NCBI GenBank assembly: GCA_030671225.1
Contig: DAOVAE010000008.1
Span: forward strand, 1 to 13,907
Length of the DNA: 13,907 nt
Reading direction: 5' to 3'
Origin: Desulfobacteraceae bacterium
Lineage (GTDB): Bacteria; Desulfobacterota; Desulfobacteria; Desulfobacterales; UBA11574
Part shown: positions 1 to 6,932 of the stretch, piece by piece
Numbering within the stretch: position 1 is the first letter of the stretch
How the letters are laid out: the number at the start of each line of letters is the position of its first letter
Notes under the pieces: model-generated
Seen by the model: the letters and a program-made list of their open reading frames with translations, nothing else
The model's database searches: none
Told to the model about the DNA's origin: nothing
Program-made: the position numbers and the translations under genes

Positions 1-249
1 AATCGACAGGGCGGAAAGACGGTGTTCCCTGATCAACATGATCGCGTAAACAGCCAGAAGTGCCAGAAAACCGGGAATTTCCCGGACCGATTGAATCATG
101 CCGACATACTGGCCGTTCAGGCCGGCAGCCTCGACGGCAAAATTGTTAAACAAAGTCCGCCAGGTCTGCAACCCCATGGTTGAACAGATTGATAGCACAA
201 TCAGATACAGGTACATCGGGTTCTTTTTGGCCTGTTCATAGTGATTCAT
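1..249 (-). CDS. MFS transporter, N-terminal part (truncated by window edge)
   Basis: An open frame of 83 codons runs from ATG at 249 down to base 1 with no stop, so only the N-terminus is in the window. A Shine-Dalgarno AAGGAG lies 12 bases before the ATG. The peptide begins MNHYEQAKKNPMYLYLIVLS and has two hydrophobic stretches (about residues 12-26 and 58-74). Between them is a WRTLFNNFAVE...GLNGQYVGMIQSVREIPGF segment of the kind found in the first helices and loop of major facilitator permeases. The likely role is solute transport across the inner membrane; the substrate cannot be told from this fragment. The gene is preceded by about 580 bases of AT-rich DNA with two GTTCA palindromes that could be its operators. 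The family call rests on a short fragment and is moderately sure. Confidence 0.75.
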   Translation of the reverse strand, partial: MNHYEQAKKNPMYLYLIVLSICSTMGLQTWRTLFNNFAVEAAGLNGQYVGMIQSVREIPGFLALLAVYAIMLIREHRLSALSI

Positions 250-280
250 CTGGTAAGTCTGCTCCTTATCCTGATCCAGA

Positions 281-296
281 GTTCAAAAGTGTGAAC
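281..296. promoter_or_regulatory. Imperfect palindrome GTTCAAAAGTGTGAAC, possible operator
   Basis: Six of the eight base pairs of this 16-mer are symmetric, with 5-bp arms GTTCA/TGAAC. It differs at only three positions from the perfect palindrome at 357-372. It sits 32 bases upstream of the MFS start codon, a suitable place for a repressor operator. A dimeric regulator of the TetR, MarR or GntR type could bind such a site, but no regulator gene is next to it in the window. Confidence 0.4.
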
Positions 297-356
297 CTCT
301 CAAAAAACATAAATATTAGATGGTTATGGATGTTCACCACTAACAGTAATTACAGG

Positions 357-372
357 GTTCAAAATTTTGAAC
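357..372. promoter_or_regulatory. Perfect 16-bp palindrome GTTCAAAATTTTGAAC, possible operator
   Basis: All eight base pairs are symmetric. The outer half-sites GTTCA/TGAAC are shared with the palindrome at 281-296, whose start is 76 bases away, about seven helical turns, so both sites could lie on the same DNA face. Single half-sites also occur at 332 (GTTCA) and 444 (TGAAC). The placement upstream of the MFS gene suggests a two-operator control region; this is inference. Confidence 0.45.
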
Positions 373-530
373 TTCACCTAATATTAAAAAATTGCTTTAA
401 TAACAACAGGTTTCTTGAATCTTATCCAAAATGGTTAAATATTGTGAACCCAATTTCCTGTTTAACGGCTTTGAAATGTAATTGGATAGAAGTGTTTGGT
501 TTGGGTTTAAAATTTTTATCTATCTGAACT

Positions 531-632
531 TTATATAAATACACCCCAATTGTTTATTTTTTTTAATTTAAATTTGAGTTTGGCAAGGCAATTGCAATAA
601 CCCATAAGCACAAAGCCTAATAATTTCTTCAT
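531..632 (-). CDS. Possible 33-residue peptide with strong ribosome binding site
   Basis: On the minus strand, AAGGAGGAG sits 5 bases before ATG at 632. It opens a 33-codon frame starting MKKLLGFVLMGYCNCLA and ending in a TAA. The N-terminus is basic and then hydrophobic, like a short membrane or signal-type peptide, followed by a Lys-rich tail (KLKFKLKK). The same DNA read on the plus strand looks like a sigma-54-driven small RNA, whose pyrimidine-rich anti-ribosome-site segment would automatically look like a ribosome site plus ATG in reverse. The two readings compete. Only protein or ribosome-profiling data can decide, and I lean slightly toward the RNA. No family was recognised. Confidence 0.3.
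   Translation of the reverse strand: MKKLLGFVLMGYCNCLAKLKFKLKKINNWGVFI
581..596 (+). promoter_or_regulatory. Sigma-54 (-24/-12) promoter candidate
   Basis: The sequence TGGCAAGGCAATTGCA matches the consensus TGGCACGNNNNTTGCW at every fixed position except one (A for C at position 6). GG and GC are exactly 10 bases apart, as sigma-54 requires. With GC at -13/-12, transcription should start near 607, just upstream of a pyrimidine-rich segment and an intrinsic terminator. A sigma-54 activator gene lies in the same window (10829-12166), though far away. The match is strong; function is unproven. Confidence 0.55.
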
Positions 633-684
633 CTGTTCTCCTCCTTAACGGCCAACTGGCAAAAACCAGTTGGCTGTTTTTTTT
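607..684 (+). ncRNA. Candidate sigma-54-dependent small RNA with anti-Shine-Dalgarno segment
   Basis: The predicted start (about 607) follows from the -24/-12 promoter at 581-596, and the predicted end is the U-tract after the terminator hairpin. The resulting transcript would be about 77 nt. It would have an unpaired 5' part of about 44 nt and a 9-bp terminator stem. The 5' part contains CTTCATCTGTTCTCCTCCTT (629-648), the exact complement of a ribosome binding site followed by an AUG. This is the usual form of a trans-acting RNA that blocks translation initiation. The promoter-terminator pairing and the anti-ribosome-site sequence are seen; transcription and targets are inference. A short peptide gene on the other strand is the alternative. 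Confidence 0.45.
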
Positions 685-685
685 T
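651..685 (+). terminator. Strong rho-independent terminator
   Basis: GCCAACTGG (651-659) pairs perfectly with CCAGTTGGC (666-674) around a CAAAAA loop, followed by TG and nine T residues (677-685). It has the polarity of a plus-strand terminator; on the minus strand no T-run follows the stem. No plus-strand protein gene ends here, which supports a short non-coding transcript upstream. Confidence 0.85.
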
Positions 686-826
686 GTTTTCCGGTTGGTT
701 TCTTAAAATCTTGCATGATACAGGTTGAAAGTTCGCAAGATCTCTATTAAGTAAACATTCAAACTTAGTATCTATACCCAACGGATCATACGTCTATAAT
801 TTCCTAAAACCACAGGATACAAATCC

Positions 827-1666
827 ATGATCATCGACGTACACACCCACATTTTTCCACCCGAAATTTGCCAAAGCAGGGAAAATTTTTTCCCATCGGA
901 ATCTACCTTTAAGCTTTTATACCAGTCACCCAAGGCCAGGCTGGTCGGTGGCCAGGACCTGATCAGTGCCATGGATGCAAACGGGGTGGACCGGGCGGTG
1001 GTATTCGGCTTCCCCTGGACAAATATTGAATTATCTAAAACCCATAATGATTACATCATGGAAACCGTTTTGAAATATCCTGACCGGCTCACTGGTTTGG
1101 GATGTTTCGATCCGGCCAGCCCCGGGGCGACGTCCGAGGCCGAACGGTGTCTTAGCGGGGGGCTTTGCGGAATCGGTGAACTGGCATTTTACCAGTCCGG
1201 TATTGACGATTTGGCCCTGGAGCAGCTGGCCCCTGTCATGGACATGTGCGCGCAGCGCAGCCTGCCGGTTTTAATCCATACCAATGAGCCGGTGGGTCAT
1301 GACTATCACGGCAAGACCCCGATCACCCTGTCTCAAATTTACGGGTTGATCAAACGCTTTACCGACAACAAAATCGTTTTGGCCCACTGGGGCGGCGGCC
1401 TGTTTTTTTATGCCCTGATGAAAAAAGAAGTCAAACAAATCCTGAAAAATGTTTACTTTGATACAGCCGCCTCCCCCTATCTCTACGATCCCGAAGTTTA
1501 TCAAAGTGCCATCCAATTTGTCGGAATTGACAAAATCCTTTTCGGCAGTGATTATCCCCTGCTGGCGCCCAAAAAATATTTCAGTGAAATGGAGCAATCC
1601 GGGCTGACGAAGGATGAAATCGACCCCATTTGCGGATTGAATGCCAAGCGCCTATTCAATTTATAA
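827..1666 (+). CDS. Amidohydrolase family protein (metal-dependent, TIM barrel)
   Basis: The 279-residue product has the pattern of the Amidohydro_2 (COG2159) branch: IDVHTHIF with His6 and His8 at the end of strand 1, PVLIHTNEP with His151, VLAHWGGG with His187, and ILFGSDYP with Asp242. These are the expected ligands and catalytic Asp of a mononuclear metal hydrolase or non-oxidative decarboxylase, a group that includes gamma-resorcylate- and ACMSD-like decarboxylases. Length is normal and there is no signal peptide, so it is cytoplasmic. The ATG at 827 has a weak AGGA site 9 bases upstream and a TATAAT box at 795-800 with no good -35. The gene ends 24 bases before the DUF362 gene, so the two are likely co-transcribed. 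The substrate is unknown. Confidence 0.88.
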   Translation: MIIDVHTHIFPPEICQSRENFFPSESTFKLLYQSPKARLVGGQDLISAMDANGVDRAVVFGFPWTNIELSKTHNDYIMETVLKYPDRLTGLGCFDPASPGATSEAERCLSGGLCGIGELAFYQSGIDDLALEQLAPVMDMCAQRSLPVLIHTNEPVGHDYHGKTPITLSQIYGLIKRFTDNKIVLAHWGGGLFFYALMKKEVKQILKNVYFDTAASPYLYDPEVYQSAIQFVGIDKILFGSDYPLLAPKKYFSEMEQSGLTKDEIDPICGLNAKRLFNL

Positions 1667-1690
1667 TTAAAAAGCTATTTGGAGGAGTCT

Positions 1691-3019
1691 ATGAGTAAAA
1701 ATCGGGTCGCCGTCGTGCGCTATGAAAAACCCCTGGAATCGGTTCGCCAAGCCGTTGAGCTTTGCCGTGGACTGGATCACCTGCCGTCAAAGGCCCGGGT
1801 GTTCATTAAGCCCAACATTGTTTTCTGGACCAAGGCCGTTCCTTTCCCCAAGTGGGGGGTTATCACCACCTCCCGGGTGGTGGAAGACGTGATCATTCTT
1901 TTAAAGGAGCGGGGCATCGATGACATTACCATCGGGGAGGGCACGGTCACCATGAATCCCAAAGACCTGGCCACGCCGGCCCACGCCTTTGAAACCCTCG
2001 GCTACGGAAAATTGAAGCAAAAATACGGCATTAAGTTTATGAATATCTTCGAGCGTCCGTTTAAAAAAGTGGATTTCGGAGACGGGGTCGAACTGCGCTT
2101 CAATGCCGATGCGCTGGATAGCGATTTTGTGGTGGATTTGCCGGTCATGAAAGCCCACAACCAGACGGTTGTCAGCCTGGGAATTAAAAACCTGAAGGGA
2201 CTGATTGACATCCCCTCCCGTAAAAAATGTCACAACATGACCCCTGGCAAAGATCTGAATTTCTGGGTGTCCAAACTGGCGGACAAGATGCCCCCCATGT
2301 TAACCCTTCAGGATGGCATTTACACCAACGAACGGGGTCCGGGGCCGGACGGCAAAATGCATCGCTCGAACCTGCTGGTGGCCTCGGCCGACGTGTTGTC
2401 AGCCGACCTGGTGGGTGCCGGAGTATTAGGGTACAAACCCGAGCAAGTGCCCCACATTATGCATGCCGCCGAAAATCACGGGCGCCCCTGGGATTTTTCA
2501 GATATCGAGGTGGTCGGTGAAAGCATCGACGCGGTTGCGCGCCACCATGCCTATAATGTTGAATACAGCGAAACCGAAGAAGTGATTCTTCCCACCCCGA
2601 TGGTCAAGCAGGGTCTCAAAGGGGTTTTTTACCAGAAGTACGATCTTTCCATGTGCACCTATTGCTCGGGGGTCAACGGCCTGATGATTTCCGCCATTCG
2701 CTTTGCGTGGAAAGGGAAAGCCTGGGATGACGTGGAGGTTCTTACCGGCAAATCCATGCGGCCGACGCCGGGCAAGAAAAAGACGATCCTGATGGGCAAA
2801 TGCATCTACCAGGCCCACAAGGACAATCCCGATATTCAGGAGGCCATCCCCATCAAAGGCTGCCCTCCCAAACCGGCCGATATGCTCAAGGCCCTGCACC
2901 AGGCCGGTATCGAAGCCGATCCCGGGTTGTTTGAAAATATTGATGCCCTGCCCGGATTTTATATGGGACGTTACCAGGATAAACCCGAATACGATGAGGC
3001 GTTTTTTCAGGTGGGATAG
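1691..3019 (+). CDS. DUF362 domain protein with C-terminal cysteines
   Basis: This product has 442 residues. I choose ATG at 1691 because GGAGGAG at 1681-1687 is its ribosome site; the longer frame from TTG at 1679 would translate that site. The N-terminal two thirds follow the DUF362 (COG2006) pattern: VFIKPNIV (37-44), IGEGTV (81-86), DFVVDLPVMKAHNQTVVSLGIKNLKG (145-170) and SADLVGAGVLGY (237-248). The C-terminal part has Cys322-x2-Cys325, Cys371 and Cys391, enough for one [4Fe-4S] cluster, though not in a standard ferredoxin arrangement. DUF362 proteins have no agreed function; redox or cluster roles are usually guessed. It is translated right behind the amidohydrolase. The gene looks GC-richer than the operon that follows. 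The family call is firm and the role unknown. Confidence 0.88.
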   Translation: MSKNRVAVVRYEKPLESVRQAVELCRGLDHLPSKARVFIKPNIVFWTKAVPFPKWGVITTSRVVEDVIILLKERGIDDITIGEGTVTMNPKDLATPAHAFETLGYGKLKQKYGIKFMNIFERPFKKVDFGDGVELRFNADALDSDFVVDLPVMKAHNQTVVSLGIKNLKGLIDIPSRKKCHNMTPGKDLNFWVSKLADKMPPMLTLQDGIYTNERGPGPDGKMHRSNLLVASADVLSADLVGAGVLGYKPEQVPHIMHAAENHGRPWDFSDIEVVGESIDAVARHHAYNVEYSETEEVILPTPMVKQGLKGVFYQKYDLSMCTYCSGVNGLMISAIRFAWKGKAWDDVEVLTGKSMRPTPGKKKTILMGKCIYQAHKDNPDIQEAIPIKGCPPKPADMLKALHQAGIEADPGLFENIDALPGFYMGRYQDKPEYDEAFFQVG

Positions 3020-3130
3020 GGGGCGAGGCTGGTTTCTTGAAATAAGATGGCTCAAGGCGCAGGGCCATGGGCTCATAGATTCCAGAACCTCAGCTATAAG
3101 TAATAACAATTCGGTATACAGTGGATATTT

Positions 3131-4273
3131 TTATATATATTTGTCAAGGCCCAAGTAATAATGCAATTGAAAAAACTCGTTACTGCCCATTTTAAAGAAA
3201 AGCTTTAAATATTGAAATCCTTCATAGGGCAGTGAATAACGTTCCAGCCCTGGCTCGGTGCATACCTGACACTGAGGTGACCTACCTATCTGCCTCCGAA
3301 TTACATTAGCCTTATTTGAGAAAAACAAATCGGAAATATCTTTTTCGGTGATATTGCCTACGCTCTCTTGGATCAGCGGACATAAGAACATCTCGCCGTT
3401 GCTGTGAACAAAGAAATAGTTGAAGCCGCAGGTGCAGGGCTTTTTTATTGTTCCGGTTTCGAAGAATTCAACCAGGGATTCCGCATGAAAACTCCAACGA
3501 AACTGATTGCCTGAAAAAAAATCAATCATTTTTTCGATGTTTTCTGGAGTGAAAGATAGTTCTTCAGCTCGGTCTGGATTCAAATAACGGCCTTCTGCTA
3601 TTATGCATGGAGAAATAATAGTAAAAAGTCCTTTTGAATCTGCATACGCCTGAATTTTGCTCAATTCATTAATATTTAATGGTAGAATTGTTGATTTCAA
3701 CCCGACAATCAGGTTCGGGTATCTATCTCTTAACGGAACGAGTCCTTCGATGGTTTTGCTGACCTTTGACCAGCCATTCTTATAATTTCTGATCCTGTTA
3801 TGGAGTTTTCCCACAGCATCCAATGAGCATACCACAACCAGATAAAGATCCCTTTTTTGTAATGCTTGTAAGATTTCTACCGTTGTTGTTAAAACGCGTT
3901 CCGTTAAAAAACCGTTTGTGGTGACGATAATAGACTTCAAGCGTTTGAGGTTTTTTTGCTTTAATTCGCAGATACCGTCGAAAAGATCGATTAAATCATC
4001 CCGAATAAACGGTTCGCCACCTGTAACATCCAGTTCTCTGATATCGGCAAACAGCTCTGATGAAAGTAGTTTAATCCATTCTGGCATAGAAAGGTTTGAT
4101 ACATCTCCTGGGATTTTCCAAATGTTGCACATTATGCACCGGGCAATGCACTCATGGGTAATTTCTAGACTTACAGACTGAGGTTTTCCAGGTTTTCCGG
4201 TACGTTTCAAGTACTGAAAACGGATTCCGTTGCTGATTAATCGTAAAAACAGTTTCAAGGTATAATTCATCAT
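3131..4273 (-). CDS. Radical SAM protein with SPASM/twitch-like C-terminus
   Basis: The 380-residue enzyme has the radical SAM cluster motif Cys42-x3-Cys46-x2-Cys49 (ECIARCIMCNIW) and the SAM-binding GGEP at 85-88. The C-terminal part has CTC (280-282), Cys298 in GEMFLCPL and CQVC (335-338), which suggests one auxiliary Fe-S cluster as in twitch or SPASM domains. Such enzymes modify peptides, sugars or small molecules by radical chemistry. It is the last gene of the minus-strand operon. The SD AAGGTG overlaps the stop codon of the glycosyltransferase, 8 bases away, so translation is probably coupled. The text does not resemble MftC: residues after the cluster motif are NIWK rather than LSSSG, and the C-terminal cysteine pattern differs. 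The substrate is unknown; the partner glycosyltransferase argues for peptide or cofactor modification. Confidence 0.85.
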   Translation of the reverse strand: MMNYTLKLFLRLISNGIRFQYLKRTGKPGKPQSVSLEITHECIARCIMCNIWKIPGDVSNLSMPEWIKLLSSELFADIRELDVTGGEPFIRDDLIDLFDGICELKQKNLKRLKSIIVTTNGFLTERVLTTTVEILQALQKRDLYLVVVCSLDAVGKLHNRIRNYKNGWSKVSKTIEGLVPLRDRYPNLIVGLKSTILPLNINELSKIQAYADSKGLFTIISPCIIAEGRYLNPDRAEELSFTPENIEKMIDFFSGNQFRWSFHAESLVEFFETGTIKKPCTCGFNYFFVHSNGEMFLCPLIQESVGNITEKDISDLFFSNKANVIRRQIGRSPQCQVCTEPGLERYSLPYEGFQYLKLFFKMGSNEFFQLHYYLGLDKYI

Positions 4274-4281
4274 TGTACACC

Positions 4282-5754
4282 TTAAACCTTTCTTTTATTT
4301 ACAAGTTTAGGATTGACAGAGGTAAAGGAAAAATGACGAAGGCATCCCCACCACACGCCGAGTTGATAAGACAACTGTTCGAGGGAAAAATAAATCAGAA
4401 ATGAGGCTAGGTTCAGGTATGGTCTTTTGATGAAATATTCAACGACTCCCGCTAAAAGATGCATACCCAGAATTGCCACTGAAAGCGTTAATAGAAAGGG
4501 AAGAAATACTATTGACCAAATTAAATAGTAGCGAGACACAAATGAACAACATTGGTAAAGGAACGCCAGATAACTTCTGGCAACAGCCAAGGCAATTTGG
4601 GCCGTGTTGGCTGGAATGCTTTTGAACCTAATCCACTTTGATAAAATATCGAATAAAACAGGGCCGGGGCTTAGCGCAAGTAACGGAAGATAACCAGAAA
4701 TAAATGACAGCGCAACAATACCCAAAAACAGACCTTTCGCGGGCGGGAAAACCAATTGTTTGATTTTTTCGGCATGCAATTGCTGAAGGAGAGGTTCTGA
4801 AGTCCCGTAATCGAAACGTCTTTTGCAAAAAGACATTAATTTATTGCGATGTTTGTGGTACACTTTGCCCACTGGTCGGTATTCGATGTGGAATCCTTCC
4901 TTTTGTAATCGCCAGCAAAAATCCACATCTTCACCAACGACAAGTGCTTCTTCAAATCCTTCCAATTGCAGAAAAACATCCCGCCTCACCAGGAGATTGC
5001 AGGATGGAACGTAAAAGAAAGGATCCTCCTTCGTTGATCGCTTCGGCCAGGCGCCCTTGTATAATGAAGACTTTACTTTCTCGTATTTGTCCAATCCGTT
5101 ATGCTCATAAAAAGAATCTACCATTCCACCTATTGCACCTAAAGAAGAATCCTTGAAAGTCGGAATTAGCTCCAGCAGCCATAGCGGGTCAGCCAGGCAG
5201 TCTGAATCGATGAATGCTAGAAGATCGTTTTTTGAATTTCGGGCAGCCAGATTGCGGCAAAAAGAGGCCTGCTTATTGTTTTTGAGGGAAATAAGATGAA
5301 CCGGAAATTGCGAAACCACATCAGGCGTATTGTCGGTGGATGCGTCGTCGACCACAATTATTTCAAGCTTTTCTTTCGGGTAATTCAATTGAGTCAACGA
5401 AGTTAGGCATGCCTTTATGTTTTGGGATCTGTTTCTGACTGGAATAATGATTGAGACAGGTGGAAAGTTCGGCATCCCGGAAACACCCTCTTGTAGCAGA
5501 AAACCTTTGCGGACCAGTTCGTTGAGAAAAAATTCGATTTTATCCGGCTCTGAATTATCAACCAGAGACAAAATATCATCGAAAGAGATAAATTCATAAA
5601 CGGACAGACCCTTGCAAAGTTCTCGCCAGGAGGGATGCAGAACGATAGATTTTAATGGATAGGAAAGAAGCAGCTGAGATGTCCCATCCTTTTCATGGTA
5701 GCTCACCGTCCTTCTCAATCGGTAGGCTAGTTTTTTTAATTGCTGGTGATGCAT
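4282..5754 (-). CDS. mftF-like: MftF-like family 2 glycosyltransferase with N-terminal PqqD-like domain
   Basis: The product has 490 residues from ATG at 5754; a TTG at 5796 would add 14. Neither start has a clear Shine-Dalgarno site, and ATG best fits the family N-terminus. Residues ~11-91 look like a PqqD-type winged helix (RiPP recognition element). The GT2 domain follows: SIIIPVRNR, IIVVDDAS, DSD metal motif (183-185), GEDVDFCWRL (274-283) and HKHRN. The C-terminus has three hydrophobic segments and a YFSLEQLSYQLGVWWGCLRH stretch. From memory, this order and the C-terminal pattern match the mycofactocin glycosyltransferase MftF, which adds glucose units to mycofactocin. It is probably attached to the inner membrane with the GT domain in the cytoplasm. 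It lies 80 bases after the SDR and is coupled to the radical SAM gene. No peptide precursor is seen nearby. Confidence 0.85.
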   Translation of the reverse strand: MHHQQLKKLAYRLRRTVSYHEKDGTSQLLLSYPLKSIVLHPSWRELCKGLSVYEFISFDDILSLVDNSEPDKIEFFLNELVRKGFLLQEGVSGMPNFPPVSIIIPVRNRSQNIKACLTSLTQLNYPKEKLEIIVVDDASTDNTPDVVSQFPVHLISLKNNKQASFCRNLAARNSKNDLLAFIDSDCLADPLWLLELIPTFKDSSLGAIGGMVDSFYEHNGLDKYEKVKSSLYKGAWPKRSTKEDPFFYVPSCNLLVRRDVFLQLEGFEEALVVGEDVDFCWRLQKEGFHIEYRPVGKVYHKHRNKLMSFCKRRFDYGTSEPLLQQLHAEKIKQLVFPPAKGLFLGIVALSFISGYLPLLALSPGPVLFDILSKWIRFKSIPANTAQIALAVARSYLAFLYQCCSFVSRYYLIWSIVFLPFLLTLSVAILGMHLLAGVVEYFIKRPYLNLASFLIYFSLEQLSYQLGVWWGCLRHFSFTSVNPKLVNKRKV

Positions 5755-5834
5755 TGTACAGATAAATAACCGACAGCCTAATCTGCTTAAAACCAAAATA
5801 TGAGTTAAAATTTGAAATGATGTTGAAAAATAAA

Positions 5835-6656
5835 TTATCCCCGGGCTGTCCAGCCCGCATCAACATTTATAACCGTTCCTGTCAGAAAACGGCTTTCGTC
5901 CGAAGCTAGCCAACGCACAGCATTGGCAATATCCTGAGGTGTGATTCGGCGATCTTTAATCAAATGTCCTTTAGAGAAATGCTCATAGGTGTCTTTCTCC
6001 AGTTCGATTTGAGACGCCAATCCCTCCAGCATGGGAGATTCTACAGTCCCCGGGCATATGGCATTGACATTAATATTATGGTCCGCGACCTCCATGGCCA
6101 GAGCCTTTGTGAGCCCGATGACGCCGTGCTTAGCGGCGGCGTAGTGAATCGAAAGCCCCAACCCTCTTAAACCCGCTACCGAAGAAATATTTACGATTTT
6201 GCCATACTTTCTTTCAACCATATAGGGCACGGCATACTTGCAGCAAAAAAAGGTCCCTTTGAGGCATACATCTAACACCTCATCCCAGGCTTTTTCGGTT
6301 ATTTCCTTTAGAGGAAAAAGAGAAATAATGCCGGCATTGTTGACCAATATGTCCAGTTTGCCAAACTCTTCCGCTACCCGATCAATTGTGTTTTGTACCT
6401 GATTTTCATTGCGCACATCGCAAGTCAGCCCAACGGCCTTGACACCTAAGGCTGATAGCTCTTTCACACTATTATCCAGGTCTGCTTCAGTTGAGAGACA
6501 ATAGGGAACGGTATCAAGATCATGGCAGATATCCACAATAGCAACAGAAGCTCCTCGGGAAGCCAGGTCCCGGGCAATGGCCAAGCCGATATTGCGGGCG
6601 CCGCCGGTAATTAAGGCCGTCTTTCCTTTGAAATATCGTTGGGTTTCCTCCACCAT
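5835..6656 (-). CDS. Mycofactocin-coupled-type SDR oxidoreductase
   Basis: The product is a 273-residue Rossmann-fold dehydrogenase with TGGARNIG (17-24), Asp42 after strand 2 (favouring NAD), NNAG (106-109), Ser159 in NISSVAG, and the YxxxK pair Tyr172/Lys176. Residues 41-71 read VDICHDLDTVPYCLSTEADL and onward. This insertion is the hallmark of SDRs coupled to mycofactocin, which hold NAD tightly and pass electrons to that cofactor rather than exchanging NAD. Two oddities: the third Gly of TGxxxGxG is Asn22, and the helix Asn of the catalytic tetrad is Cys131 (DVCLKG instead of DVNLKG). The start at 6656 follows GGGGAGGA, and a good sigma-70 promoter lies at 6712-6740. It is the first gene of the operon with the MftF-like transferase. 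The alcohol substrate is unknown. Confidence 0.88.
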   Translation of the reverse strand: MVEETQRYFKGKTALITGGARNIGLAIARDLASRGASVAIVDICHDLDTVPYCLSTEADLDNSVKELSALGVKAVGLTCDVRNENQVQNTIDRVAEEFGKLDILVNNAGIISLFPLKEITEKAWDEVLDVCLKGTFFCCKYAVPYMVERKYGKIVNISSVAGLRGLGLSIHYAAAKHGVIGLTKALAMEVADHNINVNAICPGTVESPMLEGLASQIELEKDTYEHFSKGHLIKDRRITPQDIANAVRWLASDESRFLTGTVINVDAGWTARG

Positions 6657-6711
6657 AGTGGTTAATCCTCCCCGGATTCGAGATAAAAGTTACAATGGGA
6701 GCAGCGGAGTA

Positions 6712-6740
6712 AATATTTTCGAAAATGGATTTTTTGTCAA
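6712..6740 (-). promoter_or_regulatory. Sigma-70 promoter for the SDR-glycosyltransferase-radical SAM operon
   Basis: On the minus strand a perfect -35 box TTGACA (6735-6740) is followed by a 17-base spacer and AATATT (6712-6717), which matches four of six -10 positions. It lies about 55 bases before the SDR start codon, so the leader would be about 50 nt. Confidence 0.5.
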
Positions 6741-6841
6741 TATTAAAATATATGGGCCTGCTGAAATCGAGTGGGCGAGATGTGTTAAGACGACACGCTG
6801 CATCGTTGGGGGGGAATGGAGACGTAACTCTGATGTATCCG

Positions 6842-6853
6842 TAAAGCGCTTTA
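6842..6853. promoter_or_regulatory. Palindrome TAAAGCGCTTTA, possible operator
   Basis: A perfect 12-bp palindrome with a central GCGC lies about 100 bases upstream of the SDR promoter, in the 276-base gap after the ABM-like gene. The CG-centred symmetry recalls LacI-type operators, but no such regulator is in the window and short palindromes occur by chance. Confidence 0.2.
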
Positions 6854-6932
6854 AGGTTTTACGAATTAAAAGATCCTTAGCCCAACTCTGAAACAAGGAT
6901 TAAACCACCTTTAAACCGTCTTCTTAAATCAA

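Larger units (their letters stand above)
250..826. other. AT-rich intergenic region with regulatory signals
   Basis: No conventional protein gene is supported in this stretch of about 580 bases. It contains two GTTCA palindromes (281-296, 357-372), a small minus-strand frame with a strong ribosome site (531-632), a near-consensus sigma-54 promoter (581-596), an intrinsic terminator (651-685) and a TATAAT box (795-800) before the amidohydrolase. A 115-codon plus-strand frame at 180-527 overlaps the MFS start and has low-complexity content. It is not counted as a gene. Confidence 0.7.

Noticed and set aside
180..527. 115-codon plus-strand open frame
   Set aside because: It overlaps the antisense MFS start, has no ribosome site, and its content looks like translated AT-rich non-coding DNA.
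2498..3109. 203-codon minus-strand frame
   Set aside because: Antisense shadow of the DUF362 gene with no recognisable domain.
6690..6896. 68-codon minus-strand frame between the ABM-like gene and the SDR
   Set aside because: It runs through the SDR promoter, has no ribosome site and does not look like a mycofactocin precursor.
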